From assembly GCA_021397845.1 (NCBI GenBank), contig CM038039.1, positions 6,007,731 through 6,071,730 on the forward strand: a stretch of 64,000 bases of DNA. The letters run 5' to 3'. The notes under the pieces are model-generated. The model ran no database searches. It saw nothing but the letters and a program-made list of their open reading frames with translations, and was not told the DNA's origin. Positions 55,480 through 64,000 of the stretch are shown here, one piece after another (the stretch's first letter is position 1; the number at the start of each line of letters is the position of its first letter). Both the position numbers and the translations under genes were made by a program. The stretch comes from Areca catechu (lineage: Eukaryota; Streptophyta; Magnoliopsida; Arecales; Arecaceae).

Positions 55480-57381
55480 TGGCAGCCTTGGCCCTCTTAG
55501 AAGCCCCCCTGGACTAGAGAACCTATATGAGCATTGACAATATCCACCCACATGGCCTCAGAGGGCCCAACCAAACCAACCGATGATTTCACAGCAGTAG
55601 AGCCACCCCTCCCTTCCACAACAGGGGCACCCGAAACCGCCCCAGAAGAACCCTTCCTTTCCGGCCCTACAAGACCCACCCTCTCAGACCCTAGAGGAAC
55701 CCCCCTTCCCCTTCCCAACCGAGTCCACCCATACAACACTCCCAATAGGACCCTTCATCTCAGACTTCCCAGAACCCACCCTGTCATCCACCACAGAATC
55801 CTCCGTCTTAGCCCCACAAAACTCCCTGCCCTCCACTAGAACCGGCTCCCCATCCCCAGCATACATCGGCAATTCACCTGATTGGGCATCAAGAAGACCA
55901 GAGGGGGGGGCTTCTGAAGGAGTCATACACGGCATAGGGGGACTTACCCGAGAGGAAGGATGCGGGGCTGCCTTGGGCAATGGAGGGGCTGGGGATTCCG
56001 AAGGGCTCCGACCTCACTTCAGGGACACAGCCCCATAGTCGATCATGCACAATTCCCACAGGCTAGCGACGGCCGAAACCAACTCCATGCAGTTCGCTAG
56101 GGGGCCAAAGGATCGCTTAGACCCACTCCCACCATCCGATAGGTCTGACAAACTAGCTTCAGGGGAGCGGCGGTGCACCACCTTAGAGGGCTTTTGCCAC
56201 CCATCTGAGTCGGGTGGCAAATTCGGAGAAGTCGAGGCCGGCGTGGCCGAGGAGCGGGGGGGTGAAGACGAAGGAGGGTCAGAAAAAGAGGCAGGGGTCT
56301 TGCCCTTGTCAAAAGAAGAGGCAGGGGTCTTGCCCTTGTCAAAAGAAGAGGCAGGGGTCTTGCCCTTGTCAGACTCAGCGGACGCCTTCAAAGGATCACC
56401 CACCGGGCGTGGTTGACGAACACGAGTCGTCACCAGCCACGGTCCAAACTTCAGTCGACCGGCAGCAACAGGGGAAACAGAATTGATCGAGGGCACTTCA
56501 TCCCCTATACGACCCTGTTTATGTAGGTCATCACCCATAGCCTCCACGAGGTTGTCCAGTCCCAAAGACTGGTTAGCTGAGGACCGGCACTCTGCCTCGT
56601 CCAGATAGCAGCAAGCTTGCATTAAGTGCCCTATCCGGCCACAATTCAAGCACACATATGGCACGTTCTCGTAGACGAACTATTGCCAAAAAATTTTCCT
56701 TTGGCCCTGGATCAGGACACCAGGCAGGAGCAGCTTCACGGCATCCAACTCCACTCGGATGCGAGCATATCCGATCTTTTTCAACAGGTCAAAAATGTTG
56801 TCTATAGATAGGGGGACCCCCGCTTCACATGCAATGGCCAAGATTGCCAAAGGTACCCAGTACTCCAACGGGAGATCAGGAAGATGCATCTAGACAACAG
56901 TTTTGGTGACTGGTTGTCGAGCCGGAAGGAAGTCAGGAACCCACAACTCCAGAGCAAGCAGCTATCCACCCACAAACCAGGGCCCTTCTCCCTTGACCCT
57001 AGCATAGTCCTCTACAGAGGTCAATCGGACAACAAAGTGGTCATCTCCAACAGGGGAAACCTCCGGATTGTAGCTCTGCTTGATCTTCAACCGAACTTCC
57101 TTGGACAGCCTCGAAGGAGAAATCCGGCTACCCAAGCTTCTGAAAGTAACTACAACTCCCTCCCACCGCCGACGTAAGTCTTAAAGCAACTCTCCCGGTA
57201 GCTGGAGCACTTTGGAGAAGCACTGCTGCAAGTGATCGATTTCCTCCTCGAAAATCTTGTATGAAGACCAAACAGGAGGGCGGGAGGAACCCTGAACCAC
57301 TTTGGCTCAAGATCGATCTCCATCCAGCCGATCCTCAAAGCTAGTGCTAGCTGGGGCTTTTGATTTATCGCCGTTCGCCAT
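55480..57381 (-). pseudogene. LINE ORF1: DUF4283-like and CCHC protein; broken
   Basis: ATG at 57381 begins MANGDKSKAPASTSFEDRLD. Frame stops at 57305 and again after PGELL near 57180. The DUF4283-like region continues with DDHFVVRLTSVEDYARVKGE, GPWFVGG and MHLPDLPLEYWVPLAILAIA (56889-56680). The zinc knuckle CLNCGRIGHLMQAC (CX2CX4HX4C, intact) is near 56655-56610. A 10-residue repeat KGKTPASSFD occurs three times (56282-56372). The rest, to about 55480, is Pro/Ser/Gly-rich. The protein would bind LINE RNA (known for the family). Confidence 0.85.
56282..56372. repeat. 30-bp coding repeat in LINE ORF1, three units
   Basis: GAAGAGGCAGGGGTCTTGCC + CTTGTCAAAA repeated three times with almost no change, on the plus strand. 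Confidence 0.92.
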
Positions 57382-57600
57382 TACCGATGGAAAGGCACGG
57401 ACCCATGGGAGGACCAAGGAAACAAGGCAGCCAAGCCACTGGGGTAGCAAACCCACTGAGACAGCAAAACCCACTGAGACAGCAACGCCCCCAGAGACAG
57501 AGACACGAAAAAAAGGAGAGCACCAAACAGACAACGACGACGCACGGACGGGGAAGCCAGAGAAAACTGGGAAGAAGAGCTGATGCACACAGAAAATCAG

Positions 57601-58366
57601 CCCTCATACCCTTTACCATTGAATATTAAGCGTTATCATAGCATTTGGTAGTATCCTATATCTCTACGGTGGATGCTATGTAAAAGCCACTCATCATACC
57701 ATCTAGGTGGTAGCCCCGGTAGAATGAAGTATTATATCATATTTTTTATATTTTAGATTTTAGATATGATATTATAGTTGACTCGGACAAATTTTAAGTT
57801 AATTCCTAAAATATAGATGTGAATGTATGGGATTGGCTAGGAGCTTTCTAGACCTGAATGATCCTCCTGATATTTAGATGAAGTTGAAATGATGTACTCA
57901 TTATTTGGTGAGAAATGATTGAGTTATTTTTATTTGTCATCTTGTATTAAATATTTTCTAATAAAATGGAAATTCTTATAGCCATGTCCTGTATCAAATA
58001 TTTCAAGGGCATGTAAAGTCATCCATGATTGAAGAAGATAATGAAGCATAAAAAATTTGTATCGATTGTATAAGAAAGAAAAGTTATTAAGTCAAAGAAC
58101 GCAATGAAGATGAATCATATAATTTAGCATGTTCATGTACCTATTCAGAAACCAAAGTGACACCTATTTAGACCTACTATTGTGATTCCTATTAGTTTCC
58201 ATCTCCTTAATGCATCTCACTTCAATGTAGCTAAAAATAATTAGAGTGTATGTTAAAGAGGAGAAAGAAAGTTTGGGCTATAAATATAGTTTACATATTG
58301 ATCAAGGAGGATCACCGGAGCTATCTTAAATCATTTTGGTTACATTCAGTAGGTTTGAGTACGTTT
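57601..58366. other. Stretch without a gene between LINE and Copia-3
   Basis: AT-rich, no recognisable coding motif, no repeats that I can pair with other parts of the window. Confidence 0.5.
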
Positions 58367-58885
58367 TGTTGGATCCTTAATCCAATATTAGGCTTATATG
58401 TAAATAATAATGCTTTGTGGGCTATCATTTAAGGTTTGGCCCACTTAAAAGTGATCAATTATGTTTTGAACTATTTGGGACCTTAATGTATCTAATAGGG
58501 TGTGAGCCTTTTAATGTGCAAAGATTTAAGGATAATTTCTATTTTTATAATGGATAAAAATAGAAATCATAATAATGTTGTTGTCATATAAAAGCGATTA
58601 TGGTTCCGAGATTACACGGTATTATTCCTTTCTCCCCGATATCCCAGCATCGGAGAAGAAAATCCTAGAGAAGTAAGAAAAGGCTCTTTAAGAAACCCGT
58701 GTGAATATGGAAGGCTAGCCGTGCGACACAGGAGTAGACCTTCAAATCCAGACTTTCAAATATGGCTTCAAGTACACTTCTGCTTATTGTTTGGTTATTC
58801 TCAATGATATCACATGTTTATTTTTAGGATTTGCTTTCAAATAGGCTTCAGAATAATTCCCAAAAAAGAGGAATAATTCATAACA
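58367..58885 (+). mobile_element. Copia-3 5' LTR (519 bp)
   Basis: TGTTGGATCCTTAATCC at the start and AATAATTCATAACA at the end (TGTT/AACA inverted ends), two bases before the primer-binding site. TATA box TATAAAAG at 58587-58594. Flank CGTTT at 58362-58366 would be the left target copy; the right one is off the window. Confidence 0.78.
58587..58594 (+). promoter_or_regulatory. TATA box of the Copia-3 LTR
   Basis: TATAAAAG in a GC-moderate context, about 300 bp before the LTR end. Confidence 0.6.
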
Positions 58886-58887
58886 AG

Positions 58888-58900
58888 TGGTATCAGAGCC
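58888..58900 (+). other. Copia-3 primer-binding site
   Basis: TGGTATCAGAGCC, initiator-Met tRNA type. Confidence 0.92.
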
Positions 58901-59610
58901 TATTCATGTTGAATCATTGAGAATAAAATTATGTTTTTGGTTTAAGATTTTGTTTTGATATTTTATTTTGGGTATCTATTATTTTTTCACCATTGTCGAC
59001 GTCGGAAAGGATAGGCATGGCCTGCTTGACCGCACCACAGGGACGTCGTGGCCTGGTTGGCTACGGCAGCGATATTCAATGGAAGGAAATGCAGTAGGCG
59101 ACCGCCTACTGCGATTAAGATAGTAACCCTTGAGGTTAATTTTAATATTATTTATTTTGGATATAATTTTAAATTCAAATATTTGTATTTTTTATATTTT
59201 GAGATAAATTAATTGAAGCAACATGTCGCCAAAGTGACCTCTCTTGTGAAAATTAATTTGTTTTGAAATATAAACGGCTGTATATATGTAATTTGTGAAT
59301 ATTTGTCAGTCCAAAGGATGGTAAATATTTAATAAAATTACATGTGTACTTGTGGTAATAAATGTGTGATGATTATTTGGTTTTGCATGTAAATAGTAAA
59401 TTGGCCCAAAGGAAGGTTTATTGTTTGACATGTTCCCATTATCAGTGTTTGATTACTGCACCAAGATATCACTTACAAGTTAATATTTTATCCAAAGATA
59501 AACTATTAATGGAGTGCCCGATATCTTGAGATGGGATTTGCCTTTATTTGAATTTATTTATGTTGTGATACTAATGTAAGCTTGTTTTCTTTGTTATTCT
59601 CTGTTTAGAT
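58901..59610 (+). other. Copia-3 leader
   Basis: Non-coding; contains GTTTTGCATG and AATAGTAAATTGGCCCAAAG near 59381-59410. No ORF. Confidence 0.7.
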
Positions 59611-60541
59611 ATGAATCTTGCTAATATAACTACCAACATCAATTCAGTTCCTATGTTGAATGGCTCTAACTTCAAGTCATGGCAAGAGAACCTTTTAATA
59701 GTTCTTGGATTCATGGATCTCGACCTTGCGATAAGGAAAAATGCTCCTGCACCTCTTATGGATAAGAGTACCTCTGATGAAAAGAGAGAGATTGAGAGGT
59801 GGGAGAGATCAAATCGCATGTGCATGATGATCATGAAAAAGTCGATTCCAGAAGCATTCAGAGGCACAATATCTGAAACAGTTACTACAGCTAAAGATTT
59901 CCTTGCCGAAATTGAAAAGAGGTTTGTCAAAAGTGAAAAGGCTGAAATTGGTACTCTTGACAAACCTAATTTCAATGAGGTATATGGGTAAAGGCAACAT
60001 CAGGGAGTACATTATGGAGATGTCTCATCTTGCTTCTAGATTGAAAGCACTTAAGCTTGAACTCTCTGAGGACTTGCTAATGCATCTGGTTTTGATATCT
60101 CTTCCGATCCAGTTCAACCAGTTTAAGGTGAGCTATAACTGTCAAAAAGAGACTTGATCTTTGAATGAGCTCATCTCTCACTGTGTTTAGGAAGAGGAAA
60201 TGTTTAAGCAAGAAAAGGCAGAAAGTGTTCACCTGGCCTCAAACTCTAGAAAAAAGGGCAAGGAAAAGAAAAGAAAGAATGATAAAGGAGCTGCTGATAC
60301 AGTACCTCCTAAGAAACAACAAAAGAAAACCACTGACTCAGATGGTAAGGGTTGTTTCTTTTGTGGGGCTGAAGGGCATCAGAAGAAGCAGTGCACTAAT
60401 TATCACGCCTGGCATGCTAAGAAAGGTATGCTTCTTATTTTGGTTTGTTCTGAGGTTAACGTAATTTCAGTACCTAGACACACATGGTGGATAGATTCTG
60501 GTGCAACAACTCAATCAGTGTATCTATGCAAGGTTGCCTGA
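59611..60541 (+). pseudogene. gag: Copia-3 gag and protease start, frameshifted
   Basis: ATG at 59611. The N-terminal Gag block MLNGSNFKSWQENLLIVLGF is followed by RWERSNRMCMMIMKKSIPEA. A frameshift near 59985 moves the reading to NIREYIMEMSHLASRLKALK and DLLMHLVLISLPIQFNQFKV. After a stop near 60155 the Lys-rich linker is followed by an intact zinc knuckle CFFCGAEGHQKKQC (about 60355). The protease begins with HTWWIDSGATTQS near 60480, the D-S-G motif intact, and the frame ends at 60539. Confidence 0.9.
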
Positions 60542-61811
60542 GTTGCCGAAAGCCAAGTGATGCTGAAAGATACATCTATGTGGACGATGGTCAGGCGGTT
60601 CAAGTTGAGACAATAGGAAAATTTAGATTATTGCTAAAGACTGGATTTTATTTGGATCTTGATGAAACTTTTATTGTACCATCATTTAGTCGGAATTTGA
60701 TTTCTATTTCTGCTTTGGACAAATCAGGTTATTTTTGTTCATTTGGAAATGAAAAATTTAGTTTGCTTCATGATTCAAAAGTGGTTGGTTCCGGTTTTTA
60801 TCAGGCTACGATAATCTTTATTTAATTGATTCAATTGCTTCATTTAATAAATCCTTGCAATTAAGTACACGATGTGTAAAGAGAAAATTAATCATTGAGA
60901 TTTCGGCTTTGTTATGGCACAAGAGATTAGGTCACATCTCCAGAAGGAGAATGGAGAGACTTGTGTCAGACGGAATCTTGAATCCCTTAGATTTTGCAGA
61001 TTTTGATATTTGTGTTAACTGCATAAAGGGTAAACAAACCAATCAAAGGAGATTTGAAGCCAACAGGACTTCGGATGTCTTAGAACTTATACATACAGAT
61101 ATTTGTGGGCCATTTCCTACGGTTGCTTGGAATGGTCAACAATACTTTATAACGTTCATAGATGATTTTTTCAGATATGGCTACATATATCTCATTCATG
61201 AAAAGTCACAGTCATTGGATATGTTCAAAAATTATAAGGTTGAAATAGAGAACCAACTCAATAAGAGGATTAAAAGCATCAAATCTGATCATGGTGGTGA
61301 ATACTATGGCAGATATGATGGTTCAGGTGAACAACGTCCAGGACCTTTTGCTAAATTCCTAAAGGAATGCGGTATCATTCCACAGTACACTATGCCAGGT
61401 TCACCCACCATGAATGGTGTTGCTGAAAGATGAAACAGAATGCTTAAAGACATGGTAAGAAGTATGATTAGTCATTCTACCTTACCTAACTCACTATGGG
61501 GAGAAGCACTTAAGATTGCAGCATATGTCCTTAACAGAGTTCCAACTAAAGCAACTACCAAAACCCCTTATGAACTTTGGACGGACAGGAAACCTAGTAT
61601 AAATCACTTACATGTTTGGAGATGTCCAGCTGAGGCAAGGCCTTATAGGCCTAATGAAAATAAACTGGACTCAAAGATGATGAGTTGTTATTTTATTGGA
61701 TACTCTGAAAGATCTAAAGGGTATAAGTTTTATAATCCCACGACTAAGTCAATTTTCGAGTCGGGAAATGCACGGTTCTTTGAGGATGTTGAGTTTGTGG
61801 GGGAGATATAG
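60484..61811 (+). pseudogene. pol: Copia-3 protease end and integrase, broken
   Basis: A frameshift restores the protease C-terminal half (AERYIYVDDGQAVQVETIGK, FIVPSFSRNLISISALDKSG) to 60825. Pre-integrase region: LLWHKRLGHISRRRMERLVS and CVNCIKGKQTNQ (60910-61045). Catalytic core: D in HTDICGPFPT, D in IKSDHGGEY, E in MNGVAER, all present. A TGA at 61431 replaces an expected Arg codon directly after AER. The integrase C-terminal part (YVLNRVPTKATTKTPYELWT) follows to about 61800, where a frameshift occurs. Confidence 0.9.
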
Positions 61812-63669
61812 CTAAAGACTTTGTCTTTGAAGAGGAATATGTTAATATTTTCACTGGTGTCATTGGCATTGGTCAGGATTTTATTTCTGACATTGTTCAA
61901 GATATAACAAATCAAGACAATGTCGGAGACCTCCCATTCAAGAAATTATTCCAGAAAAACAAACTCTAGTACCTCAAGAACCTATGCCATTAAGAAGATC
62001 CACTAGAGAGAGGAGAAGTGCAGTGCCAGATGATTACATTGTATTTCTCCAAGAACATGAGGTAGACATTGGAGTGATGGAAGATGATCCAATCAACTTT
62101 TGTCAAGTCATGGAAAGTTCTGACTCTCAAAAGTGGATTGATGCCATGAATGATGAGATAAAGTCCATGAAAGACAATGACGTATGGGATCTTATCTCAT
62201 TGCCAGAAGGTGCGAAACCCGTTGGTTGTAAATGGATATTTAAAACTAAAAGGGATTCGAAAGGCAATATGGAGAGGTACAAGGCTCGTCTTGTCGTAAA
62301 AGGCTTTACACAGAAAGAAAGCATTGATTATAAAGAGACTTTCTCTCCGGTTTCTTCGAAAGACTCTTTTAAGATTATAATGGCATTGGTGATGCATTTC
62401 AATCTTGAGTTACACCAGATGGATGTGAAGATAGTGTTTCTCAATGGTGATATTGATGAGACAATTTATATGGTGCAACCTGAAAACTTTGTGTCGGGAG
62501 ATCCAAAGAACATGGTTTGCAAACTTAAGAAATCCATATATGGACTCAAGCAGGCATCTCGACAATGGTATTTCAAATTTCATCATGTGATCATCTTGTT
62601 CGGTTTTGAGATGAATTTGGTTGATGATTGTATATACCATAAGTTTTGTGGGAGTAAATATATTTTTCTGGTTTTATATGTCGATGATATATTGCTTGCC
62701 AGCAGCGATATAGGCTTAATGCACGAAACCAAGAGATTTCTAGCTAAGAATTTTGAGATGAAAGATCTTGGTGATGCCTCTTTTGTATTAGGCATAAAGA
62801 TACACCGGGATCATTCTCGGGGTATTCTAGAATTATCACAAAAGAGCTATATCGAGAAGGTTCTAAAAAGGTATGGCATGCAAAATTGCAAATCAAGAGA
62901 TATCCCTGTGGCTAAGGGAGACAAGTTTGGTCTATATCAGTGCCCTAAGAATAACTTGGAGAAAGAGGAAATGCAGAAGATTCCCTATGCATCAGTAGTA
63001 GGGAGTCTAATGTATGCTCAAGTTTGTACGCATCTGGATATTGCGTACGTCACTGGGATGTTGGGCAGATATTTGTGCAATCCAGGAGTTGAGCATTGGA
63101 AAGCAGCTAAACGGGTCTTACGGTACTTACAGAGAACAAAAGACTACATGCTCTTGTATCGGAGGTCGAATCAGCTTGAGATCATTGGTTATATTGACTC
63201 TGATTTTGTTGGATGCCAAGATAGTATGAAATCTACATCGGGCTATATCTACCTGCTTGCTGGAGGTGCTATCTCTTGAAAGAGTGCTAAACAGTCGCTT
63301 ATAGCCTCTTCTACCATGGCAGCAGAGTTCATAGCATGCTATGAGGCATCCAATCATAGAATATGGCTTCAGAATTTTGTCACGGGGCTACGTATAGTGG
63401 ACGGTGTTGAAAGGCCACTCAAGTTATTTTGTGACAATAAGTCAGCAGTTTTATATTCTAATAACAACAGGAGCTCAACGAAATCAAAGCATATAGATAT
63501 CAAGTTCCTGGTTGTTAAAGAAAGAGTTCAGAGTGGAAAGTTGTCTATTGAGCACATAGGTACAAACTCCATGGTTGCGGATCCGCTTACTAAAGAAGTG
63601 CCACCCAAGATATTTCATGAGCACACTGCTCATATGGGTGTTATGTCAGCAGAGGATATTCACTTTTAG
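61812..63669 (+). pseudogene. pol: Copia-3 RT and RNase H, one stop in RNase H
   Basis: From LRRSTRERRSAVPDDY at 61984: KWIDAMNDEIKSMKDNDVWD, CKWIFKTKRDSKGNMERYKA, QMDVKIVFLNGDIDETIYMV, SIYGLKQASRQWYF, LVLYVDDILLASSD (YVDD intact), then KDLGDASFVLGIKI. RNase H begins at about 63070: YIDSDFVGCQDSMKSTSGYI. A TGA at 63277 stands where the family has Trp (AISWKSAKQ). ASSTMAAEFIACYEASNHRI, FCDNKSAVLYSNNNRSSTKS and VADPLTKEVPPKIF complete the domain to the stop at 63667. Apart from the TGA, 61984-63669 is one open frame. Confidence 0.93.
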
Positions 63670-64000
63670 TGGGAGTTTGTATATTTTAGATGCTCTTGTA
63701 ATACAGACATTTTTCAGTTATTTCAGTTTTTTGCAGAAATAAAGTTTCTGCTTTTTTACACTCTGTTTTTTATTTGATTTGATCTCACTGAGGTTTAAGG
63801 GTGGACCAGTTGGAAATAGACATGTTAAGGTCACAATGCATGAAATTTTCATGCTACACATCCACATCATAATCCATGTCATTCAATTACATTGATATAC
63901 ATGACCATTGATGGGTTGAGTTATGATAATTGTAATAAAGACCGCTTTGATCCTATGTTGGTGTGGTTGATGGACCGGATTGGTTATAGATACATTTTAA
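63670..64000 (+). other. Copia-3 3' non-coding region (to window edge)
   Basis: TTAGTGGGAGTTTGTATATT follows the stop. This purine-rich GTGGGAG resembles a polypurine tract, but the following bases do not match the 5' LTR start, so the true 3' LTR lies beyond 64000. Confidence 0.6.

Larger units (their letters stand above)
50878..57600 (-). mobile_element. L1-type LINE
   Basis: Minus strand, 5' to 3': 5' region, ORF1 with DUF4283-like and CCHC parts, ORF2 with endonuclease, RT, zinc-binding and RNase H parts, then a poly-A stretch (50960-50974) followed by GAA/GGA repeats to about 50880. All ORFs are broken. A possible target duplication (AAAGGGTATG near 57610 against AAAAGGGTGTATG near 50875) is imperfect. 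Confidence 0.88.
58367..64000 (+). mobile_element. Copia-3: nearly complete element cut by the window edge
   Basis: 5' LTR, primer-binding site, gag, protease, integrase, RT and RNase H in Copia order on the plus strand. The 3' LTR is not reached by base 64000. Integrase, RT and RNase H motifs resemble the TNT1-94-like group (YYGRYDGSGEQRPGPF, YTMPGSPTMNGVAER). It is the best preserved element here, yet stops and frameshifts remain. Confidence 0.9.

Noticed and set aside
50865..57620. Exact target-site duplication of the LINE
   Set aside because: Only an imperfect pair (AAAGGGTATG / AAAAGGGTGTATG) is visible, with a microsatellite tail that blurs the border; not claimed.
55288..57629. Plus-strand ORFs opposite LINE ORF1
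   Set aside because: They are Pro/Gly-rich mirror frames of the GC-rich ORF1; the minus strand has the DUF4283-like and CCHC motifs.
63670..63760. 3' LTR of Copia-3 starting at TGTATATTTTAG
   Set aside because: A TG follows a purine tract, but this sequence does not match the 5' LTR start TGTTGGATCC; probably 3' non-coding sequence.
1..64000. A new defence or biosynthetic system
   Set aside because: All multi-domain regions resolve into known retrotransposon classes, and the two host genes are unrelated and far apart.

Overview
The window is plant nuclear DNA, most likely from a monocot and with a palm-like flavour (low-to-moderate confidence). The signs are two spliced plant genes, LTR retrotransposons primed from initiator-Met tRNA, a Tat-lineage Gypsy element with an antisense Transposase_28 ORF, an L1-type LINE, and hAT and Tourist-like MITEs. 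It is a retrotransposon-rich intergenic block between two host genes. I found no prokaryotic system, CRISPR array, tRNA or rRNA gene, and no credible new multi-gene system.

Layout. 1-912: 5' exon and part of the first intron of an OHP2-like (one-helix protein 2) chloroplast gene on the minus strand, with an apparent 1-nt frameshift. 1265-6625: decayed plus-strand Tat/Gypsy element (LTR with a 112-bp array, gag, protease, RT, start of RNase H), cut off in RNase H. 6626-12245: minus-strand SIRE-like Copia debris, namely AT-rich direct repeats, a 5'-truncated gag, and an LTR-leader-LTR-leader array. 12660-45360: a minus-strand Tat/Gypsy element (5' LTR near 44.5-45.36 kb, gag, protease, RT, RNase H, integrase). 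Its plus-strand antisense ORF is split by Copia-1 (13671-35591, TSD GGGAA) and by a solo LTR (36612-38111, TSD AAGAG). Copia-1 itself holds Copia-2 (16914-22469, TSD GAAAC) in its leader. It also holds a non-autonomous chromodomain-bearing LTR element (25317-31511, TSD TGTGG/TGTTG) between integrase and RT.

46092-50770: a host gene of unknown function on the minus strand, with two coding exons that join in frame to 215 codons ending in a CaaX box (CVIQ). Its 2.6-kb intron carries a hAT-type MITE nested in a Tourist-like MITE. 50878-57600: an L1-type LINE on the same strand, directly upstream of that gene. 58367-64000: a plus-strand Copia element (Copia-3) with one LTR, gag, protease, integrase, RT and RNase H; it runs off the right edge.

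Only the two host genes are likely to act in the cell's own biology. All element ORFs seen carry stops, frameshifts or lost catalytic residues, so they are relics. Their value is historical: nested insertions with readable target-site duplications give an order of events, and both LTR pairs compared by eye differ at roughly 7% of sites, mostly transitions.
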